From: CAWIJK01 sp963836375
Lineage (GTDB): Bacteria > Actinomycetota > Acidimicrobiia > Acidimicrobiales > RAAP-2
Reading direction: 5' to 3'
Length of the DNA stretch: 64,000 nt
Assembly: GCA_963836375.1 (NCBI GenBank)
Contig: CAWIJK010000001.1
Span: forward strand, 620,001 to 684,000
In this document: one piece after another, positions 53,101 to 62,494 of the stretch
How positions within the stretch are numbered: position 1 is the first letter of the stretch
How the letters are laid out: each line of letters opens with the position of its first letter
Position numbers and translations under genes: made by a program
Notes under the pieces: generated by a model
Told to the model about the DNA's origin: nothing
Databases searched by the model: none
The model's input: the letters and a program-made list of their open reading frames with translations, nothing else

Positions 53101-53132
53101 GCCGAGGGGCGCCCGGTTGGGCGCCCCTCGGC
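53101..53132 (-). terminator. intrinsic hairpin after groEL
   Basis: A perfect 14-bp stem (GCCGAGGGGCGCCC / GGGCGCCCCTCGGC) with a GGTT loop lies 46 bases downstream of the groEL stop on the minus strand and upstream of hemQ. No T-run follows. Confidence 0.65.
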
Positions 53133-53178
53133 GAGTACCGCACGCTGCGCCGGGCCCGCCCGGCGACGTCGGGTCCGA

Positions 53179-54816
<1,638 letters not shown>

Positions 54817-54868
54817 TCAGCCGGTCGCGGGGGCCGGCTCGGTCCTGTTCGACAGCCTACTCGGGCCG

Positions 54869-54895
54869 TTAGCACTCTCATTCATCGAGTGCCAA
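54869..54895 (-). promoter_or_regulatory. CIRCE operator (HrcA binding site)
   Basis: Plus-strand arms TTAGCACTC and GAGTGCCAA with a 9-base spacer match the CIRCE consensus with a single mismatch. It overlaps the expected groEL promoter: on the minus strand TTGGCA lies inside the element and could act as the -35. Confidence 0.93.
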
Positions 54896-54981
54896 TAGCA
54901 AACCACGCCCGGGGCGCCGGCGCAACCGCGGGGCGACCGGGCCGGGGGACGCCGGCTGGGCCGGGGCCCCGGGGGCCGGCC

Positions 54982-55257
54982 TCAGCCGCCGGCCACGGCC
55001 GGGACGATCGAGACGGTCTGGCCGTCGGCCACCGCCGAGCCCAGCCCGTCGAGGAACCGGACGTCCTCGTCGGCCAGAAAGACGTTGACGAAGCGCCGCA
55101 GCTCCCCCGAGTCGTCGAACAGGCGCCCGGCGAAGCCCGGGTAGGCGGCGTCGAGGGCTTTGAGGGCCTCGCCCACCGTGGCCCCCTCGACCTGGACCTC
55201 GCCGGCCCCGGCGGTGAGCGGGCGCAGCTGGGTCGGGATGCGGACGGTCACGCTCAT
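54982..55257 (-). CDS. cysO: CysO-type ubiquitin-like sulfur carrier protein (MoaD/ThiS family)
   Basis: A 91-residue beta-grasp protein ending in the diglycine AVAGG that is activated as a C-terminal thiocarboxylate. SVTVRIPTQLRPLTAG, GELRRFVNVFLADEDVRF, and DGQTVSIVPAVAGG correspond closely to mycobacterial CysO, the sulfide donor for cysteine synthesis by CysM from O-phosphoserine. Here no cysM or mec gene is adjacent. Instead it lies 79 bases downstream of a threonine-synthase-family gene under a SAM riboswitch, suggesting a sulfur donor role in that enzyme's reaction. Confidence 0.9.
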   Translation of the reverse strand: MSVTVRIPTQLRPLTAGAGEVQVEGATVGEALKALDAAYPGFAGRLFDDSGELRRFVNVFLADEDVRFLDGLGSAVADGQTVSIVPAVAGG

Positions 55258-55336
55258 CGGGAGGGCTCCTCGTTGTGGGACGGGGCCGGTGCCCCGGCGG
55301 TGCGCGGGCCCGCGGGGCCCCCGGCCACGGGCGGGC

Positions 55337-56584
55337 TCACGGGGCGCCCGAGAGGTCCAGGTCGACGGCGGCGTCGAAGGCCTCGATGGTCGACTCGATG
55401 GTGGCCGTCGGGCCGACCGTGCCCGAGAGGGCCTCGACGGTCTTGAGACCGTGCCCGGTGACCAGGGCCACCACCCGCTCGTCGCGCCGCACCACCCCCT
55501 GGGCGGCCAGCTTGGCCAAGGTGGCGATGGTCACCCCGCCGGCGGTCTCGGCGAAGATCCCCTCGGTGCGGGCCAAAAGCCGGATCCCCTCGACGATCTC
55601 TGGGTCGGTGACCGAGGCGCAGGCCCCGCCCGAGTCCCTGATGGCCCCGAGCGCGTACCAGCCGTCGGCCGGGTTGCCGATCGAGAGCGACTTGGCGATG
55701 GTCGACGGCCGCACCGGCCGGATGGCGTCGGTGCCCTCGGCAAAGGCGGTGGCCACCGGCGAGCAGCCCTCGGCCTGGGCGCCCGAGATGCGCACATGGG
55801 GCTCGGCGTCGAGCAGGCCGACCCGGCCGAGCTCACCGAAGCCCTTGGCCACCTTGGTCAGCTGGCTGCCCGAGGCGATGGGCACGACCACGTGGTCCGG
55901 GGCCTCCCAGCCGAGCTGCTCGGCGACCTCGAAGGCCAGGGTCTTGGAACCCTCGGCGTAGTAGGTGCGCACGTTGACGTTGACGAAGGCCCACGAGGGG
56001 TGCTCGCTGGTCAGTTCGGCGCAGAGCCGGTTGACGTCGTCGTAGGAGCCGAGGACCGAGACCACCGTCCCGCCGTAGACCGCGGTCATGGTGACCTTGG
56101 CCGCCTCGAGGTCGTGGGGGATGAGCACGACCGAGGCCATCCCGGCGCGTGCCGCGTGGGCGGCCACCGAGTTGGCCAGGTTCCCCGTCGAGGCACACGC
56201 CGCCACCTTGAACCCGAGCTGGCGGGCCTTGGTCAGGGCCACCGAGACCACCCGGTCCTTGAACGAGCCGGTCGGGTTGGCCGTGTCGTCTTTGATCCAC
56301 AGCTCGCCCAGGCCGAGCTCGGCCGCCAGGCGGTCGGCCCGGACCAGCGGGGTGAACCCGGCCCCCAGGTCGACCGGGGCCGGGTCGTCGACCGGGAGCA
56401 GGTCGCGGTAGCGCCAGATGCTCCGTGGCCCCTGGGCGATCCGGGTCCGGCTCACCACCGCGGCGATCCGCTCGTAGTCGTAGGTGACCTCGAGCGGCCC
56501 GAAGCAGTAGTCGCACACGTGCAGGGCCTCGGCCGGGAACCCGCGGCCGCACTCCCGACAGCGCAGTCCAGTGACGTGGTCCAC
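55337..56584 (-). CDS. thrC: threonine synthase family PLP enzyme with N-terminal zinc ribbon
   Basis: A 415-residue fold-type II PLP enzyme. Residues 1-30 form a zinc ribbon (LRCRECGRGF, HVCDYCFGPLE). The PLP Lys is in TANPTGSFKDRVV, the phosphate loop in CASTGNLANSVAAHAARAG, and further motifs are PIASGSQLTK and AETAGGVTIA. Known members turn O-phosphohomoserine into threonine. The GTG at 56584 was chosen because AGGAGG lies 6 bases before it; an ATG at 56599 sits inside that ribosome binding site. Control by a SAM-I riboswitch and linkage to cysO suggest a possible sulfur-incorporating role (homocysteine formation). The family call is firm, that role is inference. Confidence 0.9.
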   Translation of the reverse strand: MDHVTGLRCRECGRGFPAEALHVCDYCFGPLEVTYDYERIAAVVSRTRIAQGPRSIWRYRDLLPVDDPAPVDLGAGFTPLVRADRLAAELGLGELWIKDDTANPTGSFKDRVVSVALTKARQLGFKVAACASTGNLANSVAAHAARAGMASVVLIPHDLEAAKVTMTAVYGGTVVSVLGSYDDVNRLCAELTSEHPSWAFVNVNVRTYYAEGSKTLAFEVAEQLGWEAPDHVVVPIASGSQLTKVAKGFGELGRVGLLDAEPHVRISGAQAEGCSPVATAFAEGTDAIRPVRPSTIAKSLSIGNPADGWYALGAIRDSGGACASVTDPEIVEGIRLLARTEGIFAETAGGVTIATLAKLAAQGVVRRDERVVALVTGHGLKTVEALSGTVGPTATIESTIEAFDAAVDLDLSGAP

Positions 56585-56590
56585 GACGGT

Positions 56591-56716
56591 CCTCCTCATC
56601 GGTCGGGCATTGGCACCTGTTGCAGGGCCCGGGGCCGACCGCAGGCACGGTCCGACCGGGTTGCACTGGTTGCCGCGGCGTCACAGGGCCCGTCCCTCAG
56701 CCGCTCTGGATGATCC
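56591..56716 (-). ncRNA. SAM-I riboswitch (S-box) in the thrC leader
   Basis: Reading the minus strand: P1 5' side TCATC, then CAGAGCGGCTGAGGGACGGG and CCCTGTGACGCCGCGGCAAC (P2 with kink-turn and pseudoknot core CGGCAACC), a P3 hairpin (GGTCGGACC...GGTCGGCC region), P4 with AGGTGCCAATGCCCGACC, and the 3' P1 strand GATGA. All conserved S-box blocks are in order. The 3' P1 strand runs straight into AGGAGG, the thrC ribosome binding site, so SAM binding should block translation. There is no room for a terminator between it and the start. Confidence 0.93.
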
Positions 56717-56843
56717 CCCCATGCTTGTCGATCGGGGCCCCGGCGTCAATGGCGGGGACCCGTGGCCCGGCGGGCGAGGCCCGTGGCCGGGCGCCCCGGG
56801 GGCCCGCCCCGGGGCCCCGGCCCACTAGTGCGGGGGCCCGGCC

Positions 56844-57692
56844 ATGGGGGATGATCGGACCATGGCCCCCGGCGTGGTGACCTTCGACCGCTCGGCGTTC
56901 AGCACCGAGGGGCTCATGGCGGTGAAGGGGACCCGCACGGTCTCGGTGTGCGTGCCGGCCCGCAACGAGGCGGCCACGGTGGGCTCGGTGGTGGCCGCCG
57001 TGGCCCGGCCCCACCTGGCCGCCGCCGGTGGCTCGGGGCTGGTCGACGAGGTGCTGGTGGTCGACGACGGCTCGGTCGACGAGACCGGGGCCCGGGCCCG
57101 GGCCGCCGGGGCCAGGGTCCTGCGCCGCTCCGAGGACCCCGGGAAGGGCCAGGCCATGCGGGCCGCCCTCGAGGCGGCCGTCGGGGACCTGGTGGTCTTC
57201 TTGGACGCCGACGTGGTCGACACGACCGAGTCGTTCGTGACCGGCCTGGTCGGCCCGCTCCTCGTGCGCGACGACCTGGCCCTGGTCAAGGGCTGCTACG
57301 AGCGGCCGTTCGGGGACAGCCCGACCGGGGGGGGCCGGGTCACCGAGCTCGTGGCCCGTCCCCTCCTCGAGCTGTGCTTCGCCGAGCTGGCCGAGGTTCG
57401 CCAGCCCCTGGCCGGCGAGACCGCCGCCCCGAGGTGGGTCCTCGACAAGGTCGGGCTCTCCGACGGCTACGGCGTCGAGTTCGGGCTCCTGGTCGACGTG
57501 GCCGCCCGCTTCGGGACCAGCGCCATCGCCCAGGTGGACCTCGGGACCCGCACCCACCGGAACCGCCCGCTCGACGAGCTGCGGCCCCAGGCGGTCGAGG
57601 TCCTGCGGGCCGGCCTGACCAGGGCCGGGGTCCCCTTCGGCCCTCCCACCGGGGCACCGGGGCCCCCCGGGGAGGGGTCGGGCGGACCGTGA
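56844..57692 (+). CDS. gpgS: glucosyl-3-phosphoglycerate synthase (GT81 family)
   Basis: A 282-residue GT-A glycosyltransferase that makes glucosyl-3-phosphoglycerate from NDP-glucose and 3-phosphoglycerate, the first step to glucosylglycerate or methylglucose lipopolysaccharide. Motifs: TVSVCVPARNEAATVGSVVA, VDEVLVVDDGSVDET, DLVVFLDADVVDT (DxD metal site), LVKGCYERP, GGGRVTELVARPLL, GYGVEFGLLVD and AQVDLGTRTHRNRPL. ATG 56844 and in-frame ATG 56862 are both possible starts. It is 66 bases upstream of otsA, so both may serve osmolyte synthesis. Confidence 0.88.
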   Translation: MGDDRTMAPGVVTFDRSAFSTEGLMAVKGTRTVSVCVPARNEAATVGSVVAAVARPHLAAAGGSGLVDEVLVVDDGSVDETGARARAAGARVLRRSEDPGKGQAMRAALEAAVGDLVVFLDADVVDTTESFVTGLVGPLLVRDDLALVKGCYERPFGDSPTGGGRVTELVARPLLELCFAELAEVRQPLAGETAAPRWVLDKVGLSDGYGVEFGLLVDVAARFGTSAIAQVDLGTRTHRNRPLDELRPQAVEVLRAGLTRAGVPFGPPTGAPGPPGEGSGGP

Positions 57693-57745
57693 GGCGCCCC
57701 GGGCCCGGGGCCGGGGCGGGGTGGGGCCGGGGCGCCGGCGCCCAC

Positions 57746-57751
57746 TAGCGT
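57746..57751 (+). promoter_or_regulatory. -10 element (TAGCGT) of otsA
   Basis: TAGCGT ends 7 bases before the otsA GTG at 57759. Confidence 0.5.
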
Positions 57752-57758
57752 CCGGGGG

Positions 57759-59168
57759 GTGCCCGGGCTCGTCGTGGTCTCCAACCGTGGGCCGCTCTCG
57801 TTCCGCCTCGACGAGGACGGGGGGGCGGTGCTGGCCGGGACGGGCGGCGGGCTGGCCGGGACGCTCCACCCCATGCTGGCCGGCTCGGGTGCGGTCTGGG
57901 TGGCCGCCTCGTTGAACGAGGCCGACCGGGTGGCCGCCGCCCAGGGCCTCATGACCGAAGACGGCCTGCGGATCGTGATGCTCGCCCCCGACGCCGACGA
58001 GTACCGGATGGCCTACGACGTCATCTCCAACGCGTCGCTGTGGTTCTGCCACCACCACCTCTTCGACCTGCCGCGTCGGCCCCGCTTCGACCGGCGCTGG
58101 CGCGAGGCCTGGGATGCCTACCGGGCCCTCAACCGCACGTTCGCCGACGCGGTGGCGGCCAACGCCGACGAGGGGGCCGTCGTCTTGGTCCAGGACTACC
58201 ACCTCTCGCTCACCGGCTCGATGCTGGCCAAGGCCCGGCCCGACCTGCGCACGGTCCACTTCAGCCACACCCCCTTCGCCGACCCCAACGTGCTGCGGAC
58301 CCTGCCCTCGTACGCGGCGGGTGAGCTTCTGGCCGGGATGGCCGGCTTCGGGGCCTGCGGCTTCCACACGGCGCGCTGGGAGGCGGCCTTCCGCTCGTCG
58401 TTCGCCGACTTCGAGCTGGCCACCTTCGCCGGCACCGACCGGCCGCCCACCACCTTCGTCGCCCCCCTCGGGCCCGACCCGGCGGCCATCACCCACGAGG
58501 CCACCTCGCCGGCCAGCGTCTCGGCCGGCCAGGACCTCGAGCGCCTGGTCGACGGCAGGAAGCTGATCGTCCGGGTGGACAGGGTGGAGCTCTCCAAGAA
58601 CATCCTGCGCGGCTTCTGGGCCTTCGAGGAGCTGCTCGAGACCCAGCCCCACTGGCGGGGCCAGGTGGTGTTCTTGGCCCTGGCCTACCCCTCGCGCGAG
58701 GGGCTGGCCGAGTACCTGGCCTACCGGACCGAGGTCGAGCACACCGTCGAGCGGATCAACGAGACCTGGGGGACCCCGGTCTGGACCCCGATCCTCCTCG
58801 ACGTGGCCGACGACCGGGACCGCTCGGTGGCCGCCCTGCGCCGCTACGACGTCCTCGTGGTGAACCCGGTGCGCGACGGGCTGAACCTGGTGGCCAAGGA
58901 GGGTCCGCTCCTCAACGAGAACGACGGCGTGGTCGTGTTGTCCCGCGAGGCGGGGGCCTGGGAGGAGCTGTCCCCCGCCGCCGTCGGGGTGAACCCCTTC
59001 GACGTCACCGGCACCGCCCACGCCCTCGACCTGGGTCTGGGCATGGAGGCCGACGAGCGGGCCGTCCGCTCGGCCACCCTGCGCCGCATCGTCCTCGGGC
59101 GCACGGCCGCCGACTGGCTGGGCGACCAAGTGGCTGCGGCCGAGGCCCTGGGTCGCCCCGGCGACTGA
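57759..59168 (+). CDS. otsA: trehalose-6-phosphate synthase (GT20)
   Basis: A 469-residue GT-B enzyme that joins UDP/ADP-glucose and glucose-6-phosphate. Motifs: VVVSNRGPLSFRLDEDGGAV (sugar-nucleotide loop), LVQDYHLSLTGSML, FSHTPFADPNVL, RVDRVELSKNILRGFWAFEE (RxD-SKN region) and VVNPVRDGLNLVAKEGPLLN (donor site). The loop after VVSNRGP is GTGGGLAGTLHPML rather than the exact OtsA consensus, typical of an actinobacterial branch. It is convergent with otsB, and the two enzymes would make trehalose. Confidence 0.93.
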   Translation: MPGLVVVSNRGPLSFRLDEDGGAVLAGTGGGLAGTLHPMLAGSGAVWVAASLNEADRVAAAQGLMTEDGLRIVMLAPDADEYRMAYDVISNASLWFCHHHLFDLPRRPRFDRRWREAWDAYRALNRTFADAVAANADEGAVVLVQDYHLSLTGSMLAKARPDLRTVHFSHTPFADPNVLRTLPSYAAGELLAGMAGFGACGFHTARWEAAFRSSFADFELATFAGTDRPPTTFVAPLGPDPAAITHEATSPASVSAGQDLERLVDGRKLIVRVDRVELSKNILRGFWAFEELLETQPHWRGQVVFLALAYPSREGLAEYLAYRTEVEHTVERINETWGTPVWTPILLDVADDRDRSVAALRRYDVLVVNPVRDGLNLVAKEGPLLNENDGVVVLSREAGAWEELSPAAVGVNPFDVTGTAHALDLGLGMEADERAVRSATLRRIVLGRTAADWLGDQVAAAEALGRPGD

Positions 59169-59187
59169 GCCCGGCGGCCCGGGACCC

Positions 59188-59961
59188 TCAGGGCCCGGCC
59201 AGGGCCCAGAGCAGCTCGAGGGCGCCGACGGGGCCCTCGACCACCACGTCGGCGGCGGCGACCACCTCGGGCGGGCTCTCGGCGTCGGTGACGGCCACCC
59301 GGGCGACGGCGGCCCCGGCCCGGGCCAGATCCCCCAGGGCGGCGAAGGCGGGGAGGTCGCCCAGGTCGTCGCCGAAGGCGGCCGCCGCGGCCAAGCCGAG
59401 CCCGAGCCGGCGGACCACGGTCCCCTTGTCGGTCTCGATCGGCGGGCGAAGCTCGAGGGCCATCCGGCCGGGCTGGGCTACCAGCCCCCCGTCGGCCAGC
59501 GCCCACGCGGCGAGGTCCCGGGCCCAGCCCTCGGCGGCCGGGTTGCCCCGCCAGTGCAGGGTCACGGTCAGGCCCTTCGGTTCCACCTCGGCCCCCGCCG
59601 GCACCTTCGCCCGGGCCCGCTCGGTGACCCGGGCCACCACCGGTCGCCAGCGGGCCGCCCCCGGGTCCTCGGTGACCGGGCCGGGGTCCGACCACTCCTC
59701 CATGCCGTAGAGGCCGACCACCCGCAGGCCCGGGACGCGGCCCAGGGCGTCGTGGAGGAAGGTGACCGGTCGGCCCGAGACCACCGCCACCACCGCGTAG
59801 CGGGCGGCCAGGCGGGCCAGGACGTCGGCCGCGCCGGGCAGGGGGCGGGCGGCCAGCGGGTCGTCGACGATGGCGGCCAGGGTCCCGTCGAAGTCGACGA
59901 ACAGGCCCGCGCTCTCCGGCCGGGCGCGCAGGGGCTCGAGCGCCGGGGGCAGTGCGGCCAC
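59188..59961 (-). CDS. otsB: trehalose-6-phosphate phosphatase
   Basis: A 257-residue HAD-superfamily phosphatase that completes trehalose synthesis. Motif I is GLFVDFDGTLAAI (nucleophile Asp), motif II VVSGRPVTFL, TPP-specific GLYGMEEW and ELRPPIETDKGTVVRRL (Lys), and motif IV AAFGDDLGDLPAF. GTG start 5 bases after the stop of the LytR_C gene. The two genes form a minus-strand operon convergent with otsA. Confidence 0.93.
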   Translation of the reverse strand: MAALPPALEPLRARPESAGLFVDFDGTLAAIVDDPLAARPLPGAADVLARLAARYAVVAVVSGRPVTFLHDALGRVPGLRVVGLYGMEEWSDPGPVTEDPGAARWRPVVARVTERARAKVPAGAEVEPKGLTVTLHWRGNPAAEGWARDLAAWALADGGLVAQPGRMALELRPPIETDKGTVVRRLGLGLAAAAAFGDDLGDLPAFAALGDLARAGAAVARVAVTDAESPPEVVAAADVVVEGPVGALELLWALAGP

Positions 59962-59966
59962 CGGGC

Positions 59967-60530
59967 TCAGGTGGTCGTCGTGGTGGAAGTGACCTGACCG
60001 GCCAGGTCGGCGCCGATCACCACCACGACGTCGTCGCCGGTGGTCCCGCTCACCGGGACCGACGTCGTGAGCGGTTGGACGGCCGAGGCCTTGAGCCCGA
60101 GCGACGAGGCGATCGAGGCGGCCGCCGGCTGCTGACCGGCGGCGTAGTACACGGCGGTGGTCGGGACCATGGAGGTGGCGTCGAGGGCGGGCAGGGTCTG
60201 CCACCCGTCGCCGTCGAGCTTGGTCGAGAAGAAGCCGGCCGCGTTGTCCGTCGTGGTGGCGTTGGCCACCTGCACCTTGACGTTCGCCTTGTCCACCGGT
60301 GCCGCCGTCGTCGTGCTGCTCGAGTGGGGGGTCGTCGTGGCTGTGGTCGCAACGGTCGTCGGCGAGGTGACGCCGACCGGCGCCCGGCTCCCGACCTGGA
60401 GGAGCACGATCCCGACCACGACGGCCACCACCAGCAGCACGAGCGCCTTGCCGAGGGACACCCGGGGGGGCCCGCCCGGCGGATCGTCCGGTGCCCCGGC
60501 CTGGGACAACGGCGGTACGGGCCCTGTCAC
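59967..60530 (-). CDS. membrane-anchored LytR_C-domain protein
   Basis: A 187-residue protein with a Pro-rich N-terminus, one transmembrane helix (about residues 24-45, LGKALVLLVVAVVVGIVLLQ), a Ser/Thr-rich spacer (STTTAAPV) and a LytR C-terminal-type domain (VKVQVANATTTDNAAGFFST, GWQTLPAL, VYYAAGQQPAAASIASSLGL). Such domains occur with LytR-CpsA-Psr cell-wall ligases; here it stands alone. Extracytoplasmic. The GTG at 60530 was chosen as an in-frame start before the Pro-rich segment. Confidence 0.82.
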   Translation of the reverse strand: MTGPVPPLSQAGAPDDPPGGPPRVSLGKALVLLVVAVVVGIVLLQVGSRAPVGVTSPTTVATTATTTPHSSSTTTAAPVDKANVKVQVANATTTDNAAGFFSTKLDGDGWQTLPALDATSMVPTTAVYYAAGQQPAAASIASSLGLKASAVQPLTTSVPVSGTTGDDVVVVIGADLAGQVTSTTTTT

Positions 60531-60630
60531 CCGCTCAGCCTGCCCGCAGTGGCGCCCCCGCGCAAGCACCCTCGGGGAACCGCTGAGCGTCAGGGCGAAC
60601 CGCCACTCCGAGATCCGGGCGGACCACCGC

Positions 60631-60636
60631 TAGCCT
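60631..60636 (+). promoter_or_regulatory. -10 element (TAGCCT) of tRNA-Thr
   Basis: TAGCCT ends 9 bases before the tRNA 5' end. Confidence 0.5.
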
Positions 60637-60645
60637 GTGCGCCAC

Positions 60646-60718
60646 GCCGGTGTGGCGCAGCTGGAAGCGCAGGCGATTTGTAATCGTCAGGTCGTGGGTT
60701 CGAGTCCCACCACCGGCT
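60646..60718 (+). tRNA. tRNA-Thr (anticodon TGT)
   Basis: Acceptor GCCGGTG/CACCGGC, anticodon stem CGATT/AATCG region with loop centred on TGT, T-arm GTGGGTTCGAGTCCCAC, discriminator T, no encoded CCA. 73 bases. Its 3' end is followed by tandem near-copies of its terminal bases. Confidence 0.95.
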
Positions 60719-60758
60719 CAGACACAACCGGCTCAGACATACAACCGGCTTAGACACA
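60712..60758 (+). repeat. tandem repeats of the tRNA-Thr 3' terminus
   Basis: Three units in a row: ACCGGCTCAGACACA, ACCGGCTCAGACATACA and ACCGGCTTAGACACA, then ACCGG. The first overlaps the tRNA acceptor end. This looks like a short slippage array or the trace of integration events at the tRNA. Confidence 0.7.
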
Positions 60759-60958
60759 ACCGGGAGAGAGGGGCCAGGCGCCGCGGGCGGGCCAAAACCG
60801 CCGCGCGGCGCCGGCCTGCATTGGACGGTCGGACCAGTCCACAGCGACGAGACTCGGCCTCGCCATCATCCAGAGGGGCTGCCCCCGACATCAGGACCGG
60901 GGCGCTTCTTAGCTTCCACGAGCCGTCGCTACCGTGCTCTGCCGGCCGATATGGCGGC

Positions 60959-61882
60959 CTATTTGCCCTCGTTGATCTGGATGATCGTCTTGCCGGGGGT
61001 GCGCCGGTCGGGGGCGAAAGCAAGGGTCGCGTCGGCAAGCGGCCGTATTGCCCCAACGATGGGCTTGATCCGTCCGTCCCTGAGCCGTTGGGCGAGGTCC
61101 ACAAGTCGGGAACGGTCGGGTTCGACCACGAAGAAGATGGCCCGCCCGTCCTTGGGTTGGACCGTGGGCACTCTGGCGATGGTGACAAGCGTGCCGCCAG
61201 CGTGCACCAGCGCAGTCGAGCGGTCGAGGATCTCACCGCCGATCACGTCGAACACGACATCGACCTCGCCGGCGTTTTCCAGTTTGTCGGCCTCTAGGTC
61301 CAAGAAGGCGTCCACTCCCAAGCCGAGTGCGGTGTCGCGGTCGGCGGCCCGGCCGGTGCCGATTACTCGGGCTCCCACCTCACGTGCGATCTGTACGGCA
61401 ATCGAACCGACACCGCCCGCCGCGCCGTGGATCAGCACGGTCTGACCGGTCGTGAGGCCAGCGTGGTCGATCAGACCCTGCCATGCCGTCAGCCCGGAGA
61501 TCGGGAGAGCGGCGGCCGCGGTGTGGTCGATGTCGGCTGGAAGGGGAGCGAGATTGCGGGCCTCAACGGCGCTGTACTCGGCCAGAGACCCGTCGCGGGT
61601 CCAGTCGGTCAGTCCGAACACCCGCTGGCCAACGGTAAGGCCGGTGGTTCCGTACCCCAACTCGACGACGACTCCCGATAGATCGTGGCCGGGGACGCTC
61701 GGCGTCCGGTCGTGCCCAGCGCGATCCGTCCACGTCCCCGACCAGTCCAGCTCGCCTGGGGTGAAACCCGCGGCATACACCTGCACGATCACATCGTTTT
61801 GGCCGGCGTGGGGATAGGGGATTTCCGTCATGGAGAGTCCGCCAAGGCCGGCGTCGCGGTTTCGAACGGTGATGGCCTTCAT
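60959..61882 (-). CDS. NADP-dependent quinone-oxidoreductase-like MDR protein
   Basis: A 307-residue zinc-independent medium-chain dehydrogenase/reductase. GroES-like N-terminal part (AGQNDVIVQVYAAGFTPGEL, VPGHDLSGVVVELG) and Rossmann part with GQTVLIHGAAGGVGSIAVQI. No zinc ligands. It most resembles bacterial quinone oxidoreductases that reduce enones or quinones with NADPH. The start is ATG 61882 with AGGAG upstream. It is monocistronic in a lower-GC segment next to tRNA-Thr. Confidence 0.9.
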   Translation of the reverse strand: MKAITVRNRDAGLGGLSMTEIPYPHAGQNDVIVQVYAAGFTPGELDWSGTWTDRAGHDRTPSVPGHDLSGVVVELGYGTTGLTVGQRVFGLTDWTRDGSLAEYSAVEARNLAPLPADIDHTAAAALPISGLTAWQGLIDHAGLTTGQTVLIHGAAGGVGSIAVQIAREVGARVIGTGRAADRDTALGLGVDAFLDLEADKLENAGEVDVVFDVIGGEILDRSTALVHAGGTLVTIARVPTVQPKDGRAIFFVVEPDRSRLVDLAQRLRDGRIKPIVGAIRPLADATLAFAPDRRTPGKTIIQINEGK

Positions 61883-62442
61883 AACGGCTCCTTTCCGGGC
61901 GTCTCACGGTCACCCTGCCATGTCTAAATGACCCTCAGAGTCTCGGCAAGGGGTGTCCCCGACCCGGCCGGGTGACTCTCTTTGACTCGCCCATCCGGAT
62001 CTTCGGGGACACTTCTAGATGTCCGGTGTGCCGGTTTCCCACCGGTTAGACCGAGTTCGGCGCGTCTGTGGCTGTCAACCGGCGAGGCGGCGCTTCTTCT
62101 TCCGCACATCGAATCCCAATGCTTCGTACCCCGGGACCCGCTTGGAATGCATTCGGGCCAGGACGGGCACATTTGCGTCGACATAGTCAAGAACCTCAAT
62201 GCTCATCTTCGATGCTGTTTGGCTGAGGCACTCGACCGACGTACGTCTGCCAAGTGCCACTTCATATGACGGCGTCAAAGTGGGGCACCCTAAACCCTCT
62301 GTCACCTTCCGAATGCGATCGGTGCGGACGTCGACCCAGATCAACGAAAGGCCCAGATCAACGAAAGGAGAGCTGATCAACGCCTCTCCGAGCGTTCCAT
62401 CGCCAGTTGGCCGCTGGTGACGTGCTTCGGTTTCCCCTGCCG
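61883..62442. other. gene-poor region, possibly holding a decayed mobile or foreign segment
   Basis: About 560 bases between the oxidoreductase and GntR genes, with lower GC than average. Open frames on both strands are short and mutually overlapping; only the small minus-strand frame at 62075-62206 looks protein-like. I see no inverted terminal repeats or transposase motif. Confidence 0.4.
62075..62206 (-). CDS. possible small basic protein or C-terminal gene remnant
   Basis: A 43-residue frame starting MSIEVLDYVDANVPVLARMH and ending GYEALGFDVRKKKRRLAG. It has a natural amino-acid mix and a basic tail, unlike the antisense shadows elsewhere. GAAG precedes the ATG, a weak ribosome binding site. 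The frame is open further upstream, so it could also be the end of a lost gene. No family recognised. Confidence 0.25.
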   Translation of the reverse strand: MSIEVLDYVDANVPVLARMHSKRVPGYEALGFDVRKKKRRLAG

Positions 62443-62472
62443 TTGACACAAAGGATACGCCTCCTCTAGTCT
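62443..62472 (+). promoter_or_regulatory. sigma-70-type promoter of the GntR-ABC operon
   Basis: TTGACA (62443-62448), an 18-base spacer and TAGTCT (62467-62472), 6 bases before the ATG at 62479. This is one of the few clear -35/-10 pairs in the window. Confidence 0.7.
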
Positions 62473-62494
62473 TGTCTTATGACAATAGGACAAG
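62471..62494. promoter_or_regulatory. imperfect palindrome over the GntR start codon, likely autoregulatory operator
   Basis: Arms CTTGTCTTAT and ATAGGACAAG (9 of 10 positions symmetric) with a GACA centre. It overlaps the -10 element and the start codon, the position expected for YtrA-type autorepression. Confidence 0.6.

Noticed and set aside
61924..62199. A minus-strand frame considered as an insertion-sequence remnant.
   Set aside because: No transposase motif, no terminal inverted repeats and no target duplication could be found by eye.
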